From contig JAQYTT010000002.1 of the NCBI GenBank assembly GCA_029433155.1, forward strand, positions 186,001 through 250,000: a DNA stretch of 64,000 nucleotides, written 5' to 3'. The position numbers and the translations under genes were made by a program. The notes under the pieces were generated by a model. The model made no database searches, was not told the origin of the DNA, and saw nothing but the letters and a program-made list of their open reading frames with translations. The stretch's first letter is position 1; every line of letters begins with the position of its first letter. Shown one piece after another: positions 22,945 to 31,610 of the stretch. This DNA is from Lactobacillaceae bacterium L1_55_11. Its GTDB lineage: Bacteria; Bacillota; Bacilli; Lactobacillales; Lactobacillaceae.

Positions 22945-23766
22945 ATGGGATTAAATTATAATCTGGGTGATGTTCAAAAGCAGGTTGAACAAAGTAACCA
23001 GATTTGTGCCGGCCTGCGGACTGAATTAACCCGTTCGTTGACACAATTAAAACAAATTGACCAGGCGGTCCATGACCACCCGGACTTAGCCACACCGGCC
23101 ATCCAGCAAATTTTGACGACCTTTTACCCGTTGGCCCAGGCGATTTATTTCCTTTGCGGGGAAATTATCGAACAAAACCAACTATTCTTGCAGCGCTACC
23201 AGGCCGAGGTGGCCCAGGTCGCCATTGAAGAAAATGAGGTCCGCCAGCAGTTGCAGGCCCTGCGTCAGTTGCGGGATTTAGCCGTTGATGCTGGTTTAGA
23301 GGACCACAGCAGTACCCATATCATTGACGATTTTTTGAGTACTGAAAACCAGTTGATTGCCAAGTTGCAAAACCTGTACAACTACAACCAAAACACGGCA
23401 ACCAACTTCCAGCTGGCCCACCAACTTCTGAGCCAGTTGGATCAGAGTTTTAGTCAGTTGGCCCAGGTGCCCAATGGCCAGTTGCGGCTGGCCCCCCGTT
23501 TCTTGAAAACTGTTTCAGCCGGCGTGGCTGAACAGGACTTCCGGGAAACGTATCACCTGGTAACGCCCCACAATATGCGACCGGTGGTCTTTCACAAGTA
23601 TCTGACCGAGTTACAAAAACAGGCCCAGACCCTGACTGAGATGGGTTGGACCCAGAGTCAAATCCAAGATTATTTTGACCAGTTAGAGGTGATGGGTCGC
23701 GGTAAGGCACCCAGTACGGTCATGCGGATTATCCGCCAGTACTTCAAACAGAAAACAGATGCCTAA
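22945..23766 (+). CDS. LXG-domain protein, candidate type VII secretion effector
   Basis: 273 residues from ATG 22945 (a GTG three bases earlier is possible; ribosome binding site GGGGGAAGG). Residues about 1-200 are a long helical LXG-like domain. The core PLAQAIYFLCGEIIEQNQLF (about residues 53-72), followed by QRYQAEV, matches the conserved PL-x-AI-x-LC...Y-x-AEV pattern of LXG domains. The remaining C-terminal part (about 75 residues, from QDFRETYHLV) is far shorter than usual toxin domains and I do not recognise it. No immunity gene follows: a terminator and then a convergent esterase come next. No type VII machinery lies in the window. Confidence 0.6.
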   Translation: MGLNYNLGDVQKQVEQSNQICAGLRTELTRSLTQLKQIDQAVHDHPDLATPAIQQILTTFYPLAQAIYFLCGEIIEQNQLFLQRYQAEVAQVAIEENEVRQQLQALRQLRDLAVDAGLEDHSSTHIIDDFLSTENQLIAKLQNLYNYNQNTATNFQLAHQLLSQLDQSFSQLAQVPNGQLRLAPRFLKTVSAGVAEQDFRETYHLVTPHNMRPVVFHKYLTELQKQAQTLTEMGWTQSQIQDYFDQLEVMGRGKAPSTVMRIIRQYFKQKTDA

Positions 23767-23776
23767 ATGCGGGCAG

Positions 23777-23810
23777 CAAAAAAGCAGCGGAAGATTCCGC
23801 TGCTTTTTTA
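23777..23810. terminator. Bidirectional terminator, LXG cassette / esterase
   Basis: AAAAAAGCAGCGGAA-GA-TTCCGCTGCTTTTTT, usable by the convergent genes on both sides. Confidence 0.92.
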
Positions 23811-24791
23811 ATTGCTTTCAACGATGTTACTAATTTCGTCCAGGGCCTGGGCGGCTTCTGGCATAGGCATCACCGCAAAGTCATGGGGCTGGTTTTCAAA
23901 CTTGTGCAGGTAAACTGGCTCGACCTTCTTCTTAGCTTGTTCGACAAACTTTTCGGTATCTGGGTAGAGAATGTCAGCTGTTCCGGTAAAGATATCGATT
24001 GGCGGCAGGTCGGACAGGTCACCGTATAGTGGGCTAACCAGAGGATCGGTGACGGCTGCATCACCGGCATAGAGCTGACCCTGGGTCCGCAAACGGTTGG
24101 CATCCAAAATGGTATCGTGTTCCTGGTAAACCGGAATCTCAGGATTAGTGAGCGATACGTCCAACCATGGTGACATCAGGACGATGTGACTAGGCATTGG
24201 CAGGCCCAATTCCCGAATTTTAAAGGCTAGGGCCAGGGCCAAGCCGGCACCGGAAGAATCGCCAAGAATAGTGATGGTCTCCGGCTCAGCAGTCTTAACC
24301 AGGTTGGCATAACTGTCAACGACCATCTTTAAGGCCTGCTTCGCATGGTGGGTGGGTGCCTTAGGATAAATTGGCATGACTACCCGGGCATCGGCCCGGT
24401 CGGCGATATAGGCCACCGCCTTGAATTGAACATAGTCCGGGTCAGCCCAGTAGGCCCCGCCGTGCAGGTAAAAGATGGTGTGGTTGGGGAACTCACTCTT
24501 GCTGGGCCGTTCGATGATTTGACGCTGCTTGTCCATCCACTGGAAACCAGCGGCGCGGGTGAAGTGCTTGGGCAGGTCGTAGGGTTTCGCACTGTGGCGG
24601 TACTGCTTAGCCATCTCGTCGGCATCAAAGACGTCCGGGCCCTTTTGGAAAATTTCAGCGAATTTCTCCGCGCCAACACTGCGCAAGGTCCGGTTTTTGC
24701 GACTGGCATAAACCTTACCAAGTCCCAGGGAAACGCCTAAGAGACCACCGACGCCACCTAAGCTACGCCAAAGTAATGATGATTTTTTCAT
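23808..24791 (-). CDS. Alpha/beta hydrolase, HSL-type esterase/lipase
   Basis: 327 residues. An N-terminal hydrophobic signal-anchor (residues about 8-28) precedes a complete hydrolase fold. The oxyanion motif is YLHGGAYW (about 108-115), the nucleophile elbow GDSSGAG (Ser about 179), the Asp in GTADILYP and the His in QPHDFAVMP, the arrangement of the hormone-sensitive-lipase group. It is probably membrane-tethered, hydrolysing short acyl esters. Ribosome binding site GAGGAG. Substrate unknown. Confidence 0.88.
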   Translation of the reverse strand: MKKSSLLWRSLGGVGGLLGVSLGLGKVYASRKNRTLRSVGAEKFAEIFQKGPDVFDADEMAKQYRHSAKPYDLPKHFTRAAGFQWMDKQRQIIERPSKSEFPNHTIFYLHGGAYWADPDYVQFKAVAYIADRADARVVMPIYPKAPTHHAKQALKMVVDSYANLVKTAEPETITILGDSSGAGLALALAFKIRELGLPMPSHIVLMSPWLDVSLTNPEIPVYQEHDTILDANRLRTQGQLYAGDAAVTDPLVSPLYGDLSDLPPIDIFTGTADILYPDTEKFVEQAKKKVEPVYLHKFENQPHDFAVMPMPEAAQALDEISNIVESN

Positions 24792-24847
24792 GAGAAAACT
24801 CCTCGTTAATTGAATTGTTTGTGGATGAAAGGGTGGGGCTGCCTAGC

Positions 24848-24877
24848 AAAAAGAGACGTGCAAAAGCCACGTCCCTG
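24848..24877 (-). terminator. Terminator of the secreted protein gene at 24881
   Basis: On the minus strand GGACGTGGC-TTTT-GCACGTCTC followed by TTTTT. Confidence 0.8.
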
Positions 24878-24880
24878 AGA

Positions 24881-25531
24881 TTAGTTTTGTACCGCTTCGA
24901 CCATCACGTCTTCCTGACCAGCTTCGGTATTACCGGCATAGTTAGGCGTGGCTAAGCTATAGCCACCGTTACCATTCTTGAACAGGTACAGGTTGCTGTT
25001 GGTCAAACCAGCATGACTGGCATCACCAGACTGCTGCTGTCCCAGACTGATTTGTGTCTGGGCATCAATCGTTTGAATACTGTTGTCGCTTTGGGCAAAA
25101 ATCCGGATGCTCTTGCTAGGGATTTCGTTGACCTGGGCCGCAAAACTAGCGGAGCTACCATCCAAGTAGGTGAAGCTCACAACAGGGTTTTGACCATCCA
25201 GGTCCTTAACAGTCACGCTGGTAGGCAGGTTCATACCCTTAAAGTTGAAGGTAGCGGTCTGATCCAGCGCCTGGGTAGTGCTGCTTTTCTTATTAGACTT
25301 CTTAAATGGGTTCATGCTTGCCTCGGCTGCTTTCTTACTGCTGTTGCTGCCAGCATTCTTAGCGTCTGAACTTTGATTAGCCTTGTCACCACTGTGACTA
25401 CTACTGTCACTGTCGCTAGAACTTTTGGCAGTCTTGGCCTGATCAAAAAGTCCGGTCTGTGCCGAAACTGAGTACCCAACGCCCAAGAAGATGACCACCG
25501 CGAGGGCGGCGAATAATCCTTTTTTCTTCAC
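24881..25531 (-). CDS. Secreted or membrane-anchored hypothetical protein
   Basis: 216 residues starting at GTG (25531) behind AAGGAGA. The N-terminus is basic, then hydrophobic (KKKGLFAALAVVIFLGVGYS). A Ser/Lys/Asp/Asn linker (residues about 30-90) follows, then a compact beta-rich C-terminal domain of about 120 residues (TFNFKGMNLPTSVTVKDLDG to the end) that resembles small lactobacillar extracellular domains without assigned function. No lipobox cysteine is present. Its role is not known. Confidence 0.65.
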   Translation of the reverse strand: MKKKGLFAALAVVIFLGVGYSVSAQTGLFDQAKTAKSSSDSDSSSHSGDKANQSSDAKNAGSNSSKKAAEASMNPFKKSNKKSSTTQALDQTATFNFKGMNLPTSVTVKDLDGQNPVVSFTYLDGSSASFAAQVNEIPSKSIRIFAQSDNSIQTIDAQTQISLGQQQSGDASHAGLTNSNLYLFKNGNGGYSLATPNYAGNTEAGQEDVMVEAVQN

Positions 25532-25834
25532 AACTAATCTCCTTCTTTATGTAAAAGCCCTTGCAAACAAGTTGTTAAGCAAGGTTATCTGGCTTTATTT
25601 TATCACACTTTCTGCGGGCAATTGCTAGGCTTAAAGGGTTTTTAAATAATGCTTGTGAAGACCTGCTAATTGGTGGTTGCTTTTGGATTCTGGAAAACTT
25701 AAAATGGTTTTGTTAGATGCGGTCTAGGTCGTATTTTTTATGGGGAACGAGTGCGATTAAAATAGCGCTTGGCCCCAAGATGGGAATTTTAATTACAAGA
25801 TTAGCACTGTGTGCTAGGGACGAGGGTAGCTGTA
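25532..25834. other. Divergent intergenic region
   Basis: About 300 non-coding bases holding the promoters of the divergent genes at 25531 (minus strand; a GATAAAAT box lies near 25600 on that strand) and 25835 (plus strand). No repeats or stable hairpins stand out. Confidence 0.5.
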
Positions 25835-26542
25835 ATGATGAAAATAAGAAAAGGTCTAGTTGGCTTAGTCTTAGTGCTGGCAGTGGTTGTGACTGGTTTT
25901 GCTAGTCAGGCCCAGGCTGATGACCCCTTTAATGTGAATTTTCGGGCCGTAAAGGACGGAGCTGAGAGCACCTCTGTGTCAGACCGTTACTTCGTAAAGC
26001 CTGGTCAGGCCGCCGTGGTTGGTGACCACTATGAAGTCATCTTGACTATCCGAACTGACCACAGCCTGGGACTCTTCCCGGTGCAGGTAACCGATTTTAA
26101 CGGCCAGCAGCCTGAAGTCGCTCGGACAACCCAAGGAAACACTGATTTCTACCAGTTTAAGTTCACCACGACAACCCTGACCCAGCGCTTGAACGGACAC
26201 ATGACCGTTAACATTCCGTCTATTCGTTACGACCACTACTACGCCTTTGGAATTGAATTTGATGCCAACGGGACCCCGGCCATCGGTGGGGGCCAAAATA
26301 GTGGTCAGGCCGAAAGTTCATCCAATGACGACCAGCAGAGTGCTGCGGCCCAGTCCAGTAGTGAGGCAGCGTCTAAGACACCCAAGCCCCAAACCACACC
26401 TAAGGCAGCCATTAAGTACGATAAGAAGGATAAGGCGGCTAACAAGCCCCTGCCTTGGTGGCCCTTTGCCGTAGTGGTTGGGCTGGCCGTGGTTATCGGT
26501 ATCGTTGCTGAGTTCCGTTACCGGCAAAAGGGCGACCGCTAA
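25835..26542 (+). CDS. NEAT-domain membrane-anchored protein (possible heme binding)
   Basis: 235 residues. A signal peptide ends near SQAQADD. Residues about 30-145 form a NEAT domain, with the YEVILTIRTDH strand, the KFTTTTLTQRLNGHMTVNIP segment and IRYDHYYAFGIEF, which contains the Y-x-x-x-Y pair that ligates heme iron in Isd-type NEAT domains. A disordered Ser/Pro/Lys linker and a C-terminal transmembrane helix (LPWWPFAVVVGLAVVIGIVA) with a basic tail follow; there is no sortase motif. The ATG at 25835 is chosen because GAGGG precedes it. It likely captures heme at the surface; no heme ABC transporter is adjacent. Confidence 0.8.
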   Translation: MMKIRKGLVGLVLVLAVVVTGFASQAQADDPFNVNFRAVKDGAESTSVSDRYFVKPGQAAVVGDHYEVILTIRTDHSLGLFPVQVTDFNGQQPEVARTTQGNTDFYQFKFTTTTLTQRLNGHMTVNIPSIRYDHYYAFGIEFDANGTPAIGGGQNSGQAESSSNDDQQSAAAQSSSEAASKTPKPQTTPKAAIKYDKKDKAANKPLPWWPFAVVVGLAVVIGIVAEFRYRQKGDR

Positions 26543-26596
26543 GCCGTCTTCCCTTGACGGACCTGCCATTATTGGGTACTATTAATTTAATTCTTA

Positions 26597-26770
26597 GAGG
26601 AGTAGGCAGGCGCACGTTTAGAGAGTCGGTGGTCGCTGAGAACCGACCGTGTTAATGCCCAAGGTTGCTAAGAAAATGAATAAAATATTGAAGCGAAGTG
26701 GCCACTCCGGTGGCAATTTAGGTGGTACCACGTGCAAGCGTCCTAATCTTTGGATTAGGGCGCTTTTTTT
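26597..26770 (+). promoter_or_regulatory. T-box riboswitch controlling valS
   Basis: Leader RNA that senses uncharged tRNA-Val. Visible parts are the Stem I motif GAGAGTCGGTGGT with GCTGAGAACCGACC, the T-box sequence AGGTGGTACCACG (26720-26732) and an intrinsic terminator (GCGTCCTAATC, TTTG, GATTAGGGCGC, then seven T; 26736-26770). A GTT followed by A at 26651-26653 lies where the specifier loop is expected, fitting valine. It ends 15 bases before the valS start. Confidence 0.92.
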
Positions 26771-26785
26771 GAAAGGAAATGTGCT

Positions 26786-29470
26786 ATGCGTGATGTTGAC
26801 ATGTCTACAAAATACGATCCCAAGGCGGTTGAAAACGGCCGCTACCAACACTGGTTGGATAAGAAAATCTTTGCCCCGGAAGGCAATAAAGCCATCCAGG
26901 GACAGGAACCAGAGCCTTACTCAGTGGTTATTCCGCCACCAAACGTTACGGGTAAGCTCCACCTGGGCCACGCCTGGGATACGACCCTCCAAGATATGAT
27001 TATTCGGCAGAAGCGGATGCAGGGTTATGACACCCTCTGGTTGCCCGGCATGGACCACGCCGGCATTGCTACTCAGGCCAAGGTTGAGCAGCGACTGCGC
27101 AAGGAAGGCATCACCCGCTTTGAACTGGGCCGGGAAAAGTTCGTGGACCAGGTCTGGGCTTGGAAGAACGAATATGCTGCAACCATTAAGGAGCAGTGGG
27201 CTAAGCTAGGTCTGTCACTGGACTACGAGCGGGAGCGCTTTACCTTGGATGAGGGTCTGAACAAGGCCGTTAACAAGGTCTTTATTGATCTCTATAACAA
27301 GGGACTGATTTACCGTGGCGAATATATCATCAACTGGGATCCCCAGGCCCGCACAGCCCTTTCGGATATCGAGGTGATCTACCAAGATGATGAAGGTGCC
27401 TTCTACCACGTGAAGTATCCCTTTACTGATGGTACGACTTTAAATGGTAAAGATTATATCGAAATTGCCACGACTCGTCCTGAAACCATGTTTGGGGATG
27501 TGGCTGTTGCCGTTAATCCGACCGATGAACGCTACAAGGATTTGATTGGTAAGAAAGTGCGGGTACCATTGGTGGACCGTGAAATCCCAATCATCGCCGA
27601 TGACTACGTTGAAAAGGACTTTGGAACCGGGATGGTGAAGATCACCCCCGCCCACGATCCCAATGATTTCCAGGTTGGTAACCGTCATGACTTAGAGCGT
27701 ATCAACACCATGACCGAAGATGCGCACATGAATGAAAACGCCGGTCCTTACAAGGGATTAGACCGCTTTGAGGCGCGCAAGGCCATGGCCCGCGACTTAG
27801 AAGCCCAGGGTTACATGCTAAAAGTTGTGCCTTACGTCCACTCCGTTGGGCACTCCGAACGGACGGGCGTGGCCATCGAGTCCCGCCTATCAACCCAGTG
27901 GTTCGTTAAGATGGAGCCCCTGGCCCGTCAAATCTTAGACCTGCAAAAAGATCCTGATAAGAAGGTGAACTTCGTACCAGGTCGTTTTGAGGATACCTTT
28001 ACCCACTGGATGGAAAATATCCGTGACTGGGTCATTTCCCGTCAGCTCTGGTGGGGACACCGGATTCCAGCCTGGTACAAGCACAAGGGTACTCCTGAAG
28101 AGGAAGTTTACGTTGGAGAAAAGGCTCCTGGTGAAGGTTGGGAGCGGGACCCGGATGTCTTGGACACCTGGTTCTCATCAGCCCTGTGGCCATTTTCAAC
28201 CATGGGTTGGCCTAACGACTTAGACCACGACTTCGCCCGCTACTACCCAACCAACACCCTGGTTACCGGTTATGACATTATCTTCTTCTGGGTGGCCCGG
28301 ATGATGTTCCAAGGACTGGAATTCACCGGTGAACGGCCCTTTGAAAACGTCCTGATTCACGGTCTAATCCGTGATAGTGAAGGCCGGAAGATGTCCAAGT
28401 CCCTCGGTAATGGGGTCGACCCAATGGACGTGATTGACAAGTACGGGGCTGATGCTCTCCGTTGGTTCCTGGCCACCGGTTCTACGCCGGGACAAGACGT
28501 CCGCTTCAGTTATGAAAAGATGGACGCGGCCTGGAACTTCATTAACAAGATTTGGAACGCGGCCCGTTATGTCATCATGAACCTAGACGAGGACACCAAG
28601 GCTGAGTTGGCGGACCCAGCCGACCTGACCCTGGCTGATAAGTGGATTTTGTCCCGCCTAAACAGCCTGGTAGGTAAGGTAACCCGCAACTTTGATAAGT
28701 TTGAGTTCGGGGAAGCCGGCCGGGAACTTTACAACTTTATCTGGTCTGACTTTGCCGACTGGTATATTGAAATGACTAAGGAAAGTCTGAGCGGGGAAGG
28801 GGATAAAAAGGCCGTTCAAGCAACCTTGGCCTATGTCTTGGACCAGACCCTCCGGCTTTTGCAGCCAATTATGCCATTTATGGCCGAAGCCATCTGGCAG
28901 GAGCTGCCTGAAAACGTCGGTAAGCATGCCGACTTTGCTGTAACGGCCTATCCAACCGTCCACCCTGAATTAGACAACCCAGAAGCTGAAAAGGCCTTTG
29001 GTTCACTGCAGGACCTGATTACTGCCGTTCGTAATATCCGCTCTGAGGCGAACGCGCCTATGTCTAAGCCAATTGATGTCATCATCAAAACCGACGATGC
29101 TCAGTTGAAGATGATTTTCACTGAAAATGCGGACTATATCAACCGCTTTGTTAAGCCACATACCCTGACGATTGGTGCTAGCATCGACCTACCTAAGCTG
29201 GCTATGTCCCAGGTTATTTCCGGCGCTGAAATTTATGTGCCTTTGGCTGGTCTAATTGACATTGATGCCGAGACTAAGCGTCTCGAAGGTGAACTGGACC
29301 GCTTTAATAAGGAAGTTAAGCGCGCAGAGGGTAAGTTGAGTAACGAGAAGTTTGTTAACAGCGCCCCTGAAGCCGTTGTCCAGGGTGAACGTGATAAGCT
29401 GGCTGATTGGCAGGCAAAGTATGACGCCACCCAAAAGCACCTGGATGAACTCAAGGGTAACCAGGCCTAA
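26786..29470 (+). CDS. valS: Valyl-tRNA synthetase
   Basis: Class I aminoacyl-tRNA synthetase charging tRNA-Val in the cytosol. The 894 residues cover the whole protein: [14 protein letters not shown] (HIGH motif, residues about 51-64), the connective-peptide editing domain ([15 protein letters not shown]), [28 protein letters not shown] (KMSKS motif), the anticodon-binding domain and a C-terminal coiled coil ([18 protein letters not shown]). The ATG at 26786 is preceded by GAAAGGAA; a second ATG at 26801 is possible. It is controlled by the T-box leader. Confidence 0.98.
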   Translation: MRDVDMSTKYDPKAVENGRYQHWLDKKIFAPEGNKAIQGQEPEPYSVVIPPPNVTGKLHLGHAWDTTLQDMIIRQKRMQGYDTLWLPGMDHAGIATQAKVEQRLRKEGITRFELGREKFVDQVWAWKNEYAATIKEQWAKLGLSLDYERERFTLDEGLNKAVNKVFIDLYNKGLIYRGEYIINWDPQARTALSDIEVIYQDDEGAFYHVKYPFTDGTTLNGKDYIEIATTRPETMFGDVAVAVNPTDERYKDLIGKKVRVPLVDREIPIIADDYVEKDFGTGMVKITPAHDPNDFQVGNRHDLERINTMTEDAHMNENAGPYKGLDRFEARKAMARDLEAQGYMLKVVPYVHSVGHSERTGVAIESRLSTQWFVKMEPLARQILDLQKDPDKKVNFVPGRFEDTFTHWMENIRDWVISRQLWWGHRIPAWYKHKGTPEEEVYVGEKAPGEGWERDPDVLDTWFSSALWPFSTMGWPNDLDHDFARYYPTNTLVTGYDIIFFWVARMMFQGLEFTGERPFENVLIHGLIRDSEGRKMSKSLGNGVDPMDVIDKYGADALRWFLATGSTPGQDVRFSYEKMDAAWNFINKIWNAARYVIMNLDEDTKAELADPADLTLADKWILSRLNSLVGKVTRNFDKFEFGEAGRELYNFIWSDFADWYIEMTKESLSGEGDKKAVQATLAYVLDQTLRLLQPIMPFMAEAIWQELPENVGKHADFAVTAYPTVHPELDNPEAEKAFGSLQDLITAVRNIRSEANAPMSKPIDVIIKTDDAQLKMIFTENADYINRFVKPHTLTIGASIDLPKLAMSQVISGAEIYVPLAGLIDIDAETKRLEGELDRFNKEVKRAEGKLSNEKFVNSAPEAVVQGERDKLADWQAKYDATQKHLDELKGNQA

Positions 29471-29548
29471 TTTTTATCTTGTTTTAATAGGAAACAATTA
29501 CACTGGTTAGTAAGCAACAAAAATTTACCTATGTAATAAGGAAGAGAA

Positions 29549-30520
29549 ATGCCGGGAACGAAAATTTTAGGCAGTGGCCACTACGTCCCTGCCGACATTG
29601 TGACCAATGATGACCTTGCCAAAATCGTAGATACCTCCGACGAATGGATTCAAAGTCACACTGGGATTAAAAGTCGCCACGTTTCCCTACGCGGCGAAAA
29701 TACAAGTGATCTGGCAACCCAAGCTGCCCGTAAAGCGCTGGCTGAGGCCGGTGTGAAACCCGAACAGTTGGGTTTTATTATTGTCACTACCTTTACCCCT
29801 GATGGGCTGGCCCCATCCACGGCAGCCCTCGTGCAACGAAACCTAGAGGCTAGCCAGGCCTGGGCCTTTGATATTTCCACCGCCTGTGCCGGCTTTGTCT
29901 TTGGTCTCAGCACGGCGGATAAGTTTATCCGCTCCGGCCAGTACCAGTACGGCCTGGTGATTGCGGCGGAAGTGAACTCAAAGATGATGAACTTCAAGGA
30001 CCGGACCAGCACCGTCTTCTTTGGTGACGGGGCCGGCGCTGCGGTTGTCGGCGCTGATGACCAGGGCGGCCAGGTGGTTGCTGAAGAAATGCACACGGTC
30101 GGGGATGCCGAGGTGGTCCACTCGGGTCAGATTCCACCATTAACGGAACTGTCAGCGGATAATTACCCTTCCATTGATGCTTTTGCCCAACAGGGGCGGA
30201 TGGTTTACCAGGAAGTGACTGAAATTATCCCGGATCACATTATTTCCTTCCTGGCCAAGCAAAATTTGACGCCAGATGACATTGATTTTTACATTCCCCA
30301 TCAGGCAAATTTGCGAATTATTGAAAAAATTGCCGAAAAATTGGGTCAACCGATCAAAAAGTTTGCTCAAAATGTGGTGGATTATGGCAATAGTTCATCG
30401 GCCGGAATTGCAATGGGTCTAGACCAGCTCAGAAAATCGGAAAACCTAAGCGGGAAGCGGGTTTTGGTGACTGGATTTGGGGCCGGATTTACCTATGGTA
30501 CTGTTCTTTTAGAAACATAA
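29549..30520 (+). CDS. Beta-ketoacyl-ACP synthase III family protein (stand-alone FabH)
   Basis: 323 residues with the full FabH fold. The nucleophile cysteine lies in STACAGFVFGL (about residue 112), His in YIPHQANLRI and Asn in VDYGNSSSAGI, so the Cys-His-Asn triad is intact. The reaction is condensation of acetyl-CoA (or another acyl-CoA) with malonyl-ACP to start fatty acid synthesis. The gene stands alone with ribosome binding site GGAAGAG, away from any fab cluster, so it may be a second copy with its own substrate preference. No terminator is evident after it. Confidence 0.88.
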   Translation: MPGTKILGSGHYVPADIVTNDDLAKIVDTSDEWIQSHTGIKSRHVSLRGENTSDLATQAARKALAEAGVKPEQLGFIIVTTFTPDGLAPSTAALVQRNLEASQAWAFDISTACAGFVFGLSTADKFIRSGQYQYGLVIAAEVNSKMMNFKDRTSTVFFGDGAGAAVVGADDQGGQVVAEEMHTVGDAEVVHSGQIPPLTELSADNYPSIDAFAQQGRMVYQEVTEIIPDHIISFLAKQNLTPDDIDFYIPHQANLRIIEKIAEKLGQPIKKFAQNVVDYGNSSSAGIAMGLDQLRKSENLSGKRVLVTGFGAGFTYGTVLLET

Positions 30521-30552
30521 ATTTACCCTTATTGTAATATTCGCGACACAAT

Positions 30553-30569
30553 TGTAATGATATTGTCAT
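30553..30569 (+). promoter_or_regulatory. WalR-like box upstream of LysM-CAP gene
   Basis: TGTAAT, 5 bp, TGTCAT: one mismatch from the WalR (YycF) consensus TGTWAH-N5-TGTWAH. It lies about 110 bp before a gene for a peptidoglycan-directed protein, the usual WalR target class. Confidence 0.35.
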
Positions 30570-30676
30570 ATTTAAGAAAACTTTATGAAATATATGGCAG
30601 ATATAGTTAAGATATTGTTTTTGACCGCGGGGTATTTTCAGCGGGCATAGAAAAATACAATGGAGTAAAAATCAAA

Positions 30677-31414
30677 ATGAAAAATTCTATTCACAAATCA
30701 TTATTATTTACTGTAGCCGGTGCGGCTACTTTCGTTGCTGCCGGAACTGCTTCAGCTAACGCTGACAGCATCAAGGTTAAGTCAGGTGACACGCTTTCAC
30801 AGATCGCCGTTGATCACGGTACTTCAGTTGACTCATTGGTTAACTGGAACGACATCGCTAACAAGAACTTGATCTACACTGGTCAGACCTTGGAAGTTAA
30901 CGGTCAGTCAACTAAGAAGGCTGCTACTACTCAGCAGACTGCTCCAGCTGCCCCTGCTGCCCCAGCCGCTAACCAAAGTGCTAACGTTGCTAACACGCAG
31001 ACTTCATCAGCTGCTACTAACGCAACTGCTGCTGCCGCTGCAACTGCTGACTCAAGCTACTCAGCCGGTGCAAGTTCAAGTGTTCAGGCAATCGTTGATG
31101 CCATGAACGCAAAGCGTGCTGCGCTTGGTTTGGCACCAGTTCGCTACGATGCAAGCTTGGCTGCAACTGCTCAGAGCCGTGCCGAAGAAGGTAACGCTAA
31201 CGGCGGTTTGCCAACTGGTCACTTCCAGCAGATCGCTGGTCCTGAAGTTGTTGCCATTGGCTTCTCACCAGCATCAGTTGTTGATGCTTGGTACAACGAA
31301 ACCAACATGATTACTAACGGAACGCCTAGCCACCGTAACTGGTTGACTAACGCTTCATTCTCAAAGGTTGGCTTCGGAATTTCTGGTGACACGATTGTTG
31401 GTATCGCCGGCTAA
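30677..31414 (+). CDS. Secreted LysM-CAP domain protein
   Basis: 245 residues: signal peptide cleaved near ASANADS, one LysM domain (residues about 30-75, IKVKSGDTLSQIAVDHG), an Ala/Thr/Gln/Pro-rich linker, then a CAP (SCP/PR-1) domain (about 135-245) with AMNAKRAALGLAPVRYDASL at its start and HRNWLTNASFSKVGFGIS near its end. It binds the cell wall; CAP domains in such proteins are suspected peptidases or adhesins, but the activity is unproven. GGAG lies 11 bases before the ATG and a terminator follows. Confidence 0.9.
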   Translation: MKNSIHKSLLFTVAGAATFVAAGTASANADSIKVKSGDTLSQIAVDHGTSVDSLVNWNDIANKNLIYTGQTLEVNGQSTKKAATTQQTAPAAPAAPAANQSANVANTQTSSAATNATAAAAATADSSYSAGASSSVQAIVDAMNAKRAALGLAPVRYDASLAATAQSRAEEGNANGGLPTGHFQQIAGPEVVAIGFSPASVVDAWYNETNMITNGTPSHRNWLTNASFSKVGFGISGDTIVGIAG

Positions 31415-31435
31415 TCCATTGTAAACTAAATCGAA

Positions 31436-31462
31436 AAACTACCATTCCTTGGTAGTTTTTTT
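31436..31462 (+). terminator. Terminator after LysM-CAP gene
   Basis: AAAACTACCA-TTCC-TTGGTAGTTTTTTT. Confidence 0.9.
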
Positions 31463-31610
31463 GTGGTCTTAATTAATTCTTTATTACTTTTATGTTACAA
31501 TTTAGTTAAAATATGGCGACAAAGTCGTGATTCGTTTATAATTGGATTTTAGCGCTTAGGCCTCTGGGCCTGCAGATTTGAACCGTTTTGAAAGTGAGTA
31601 CGGACAACTA

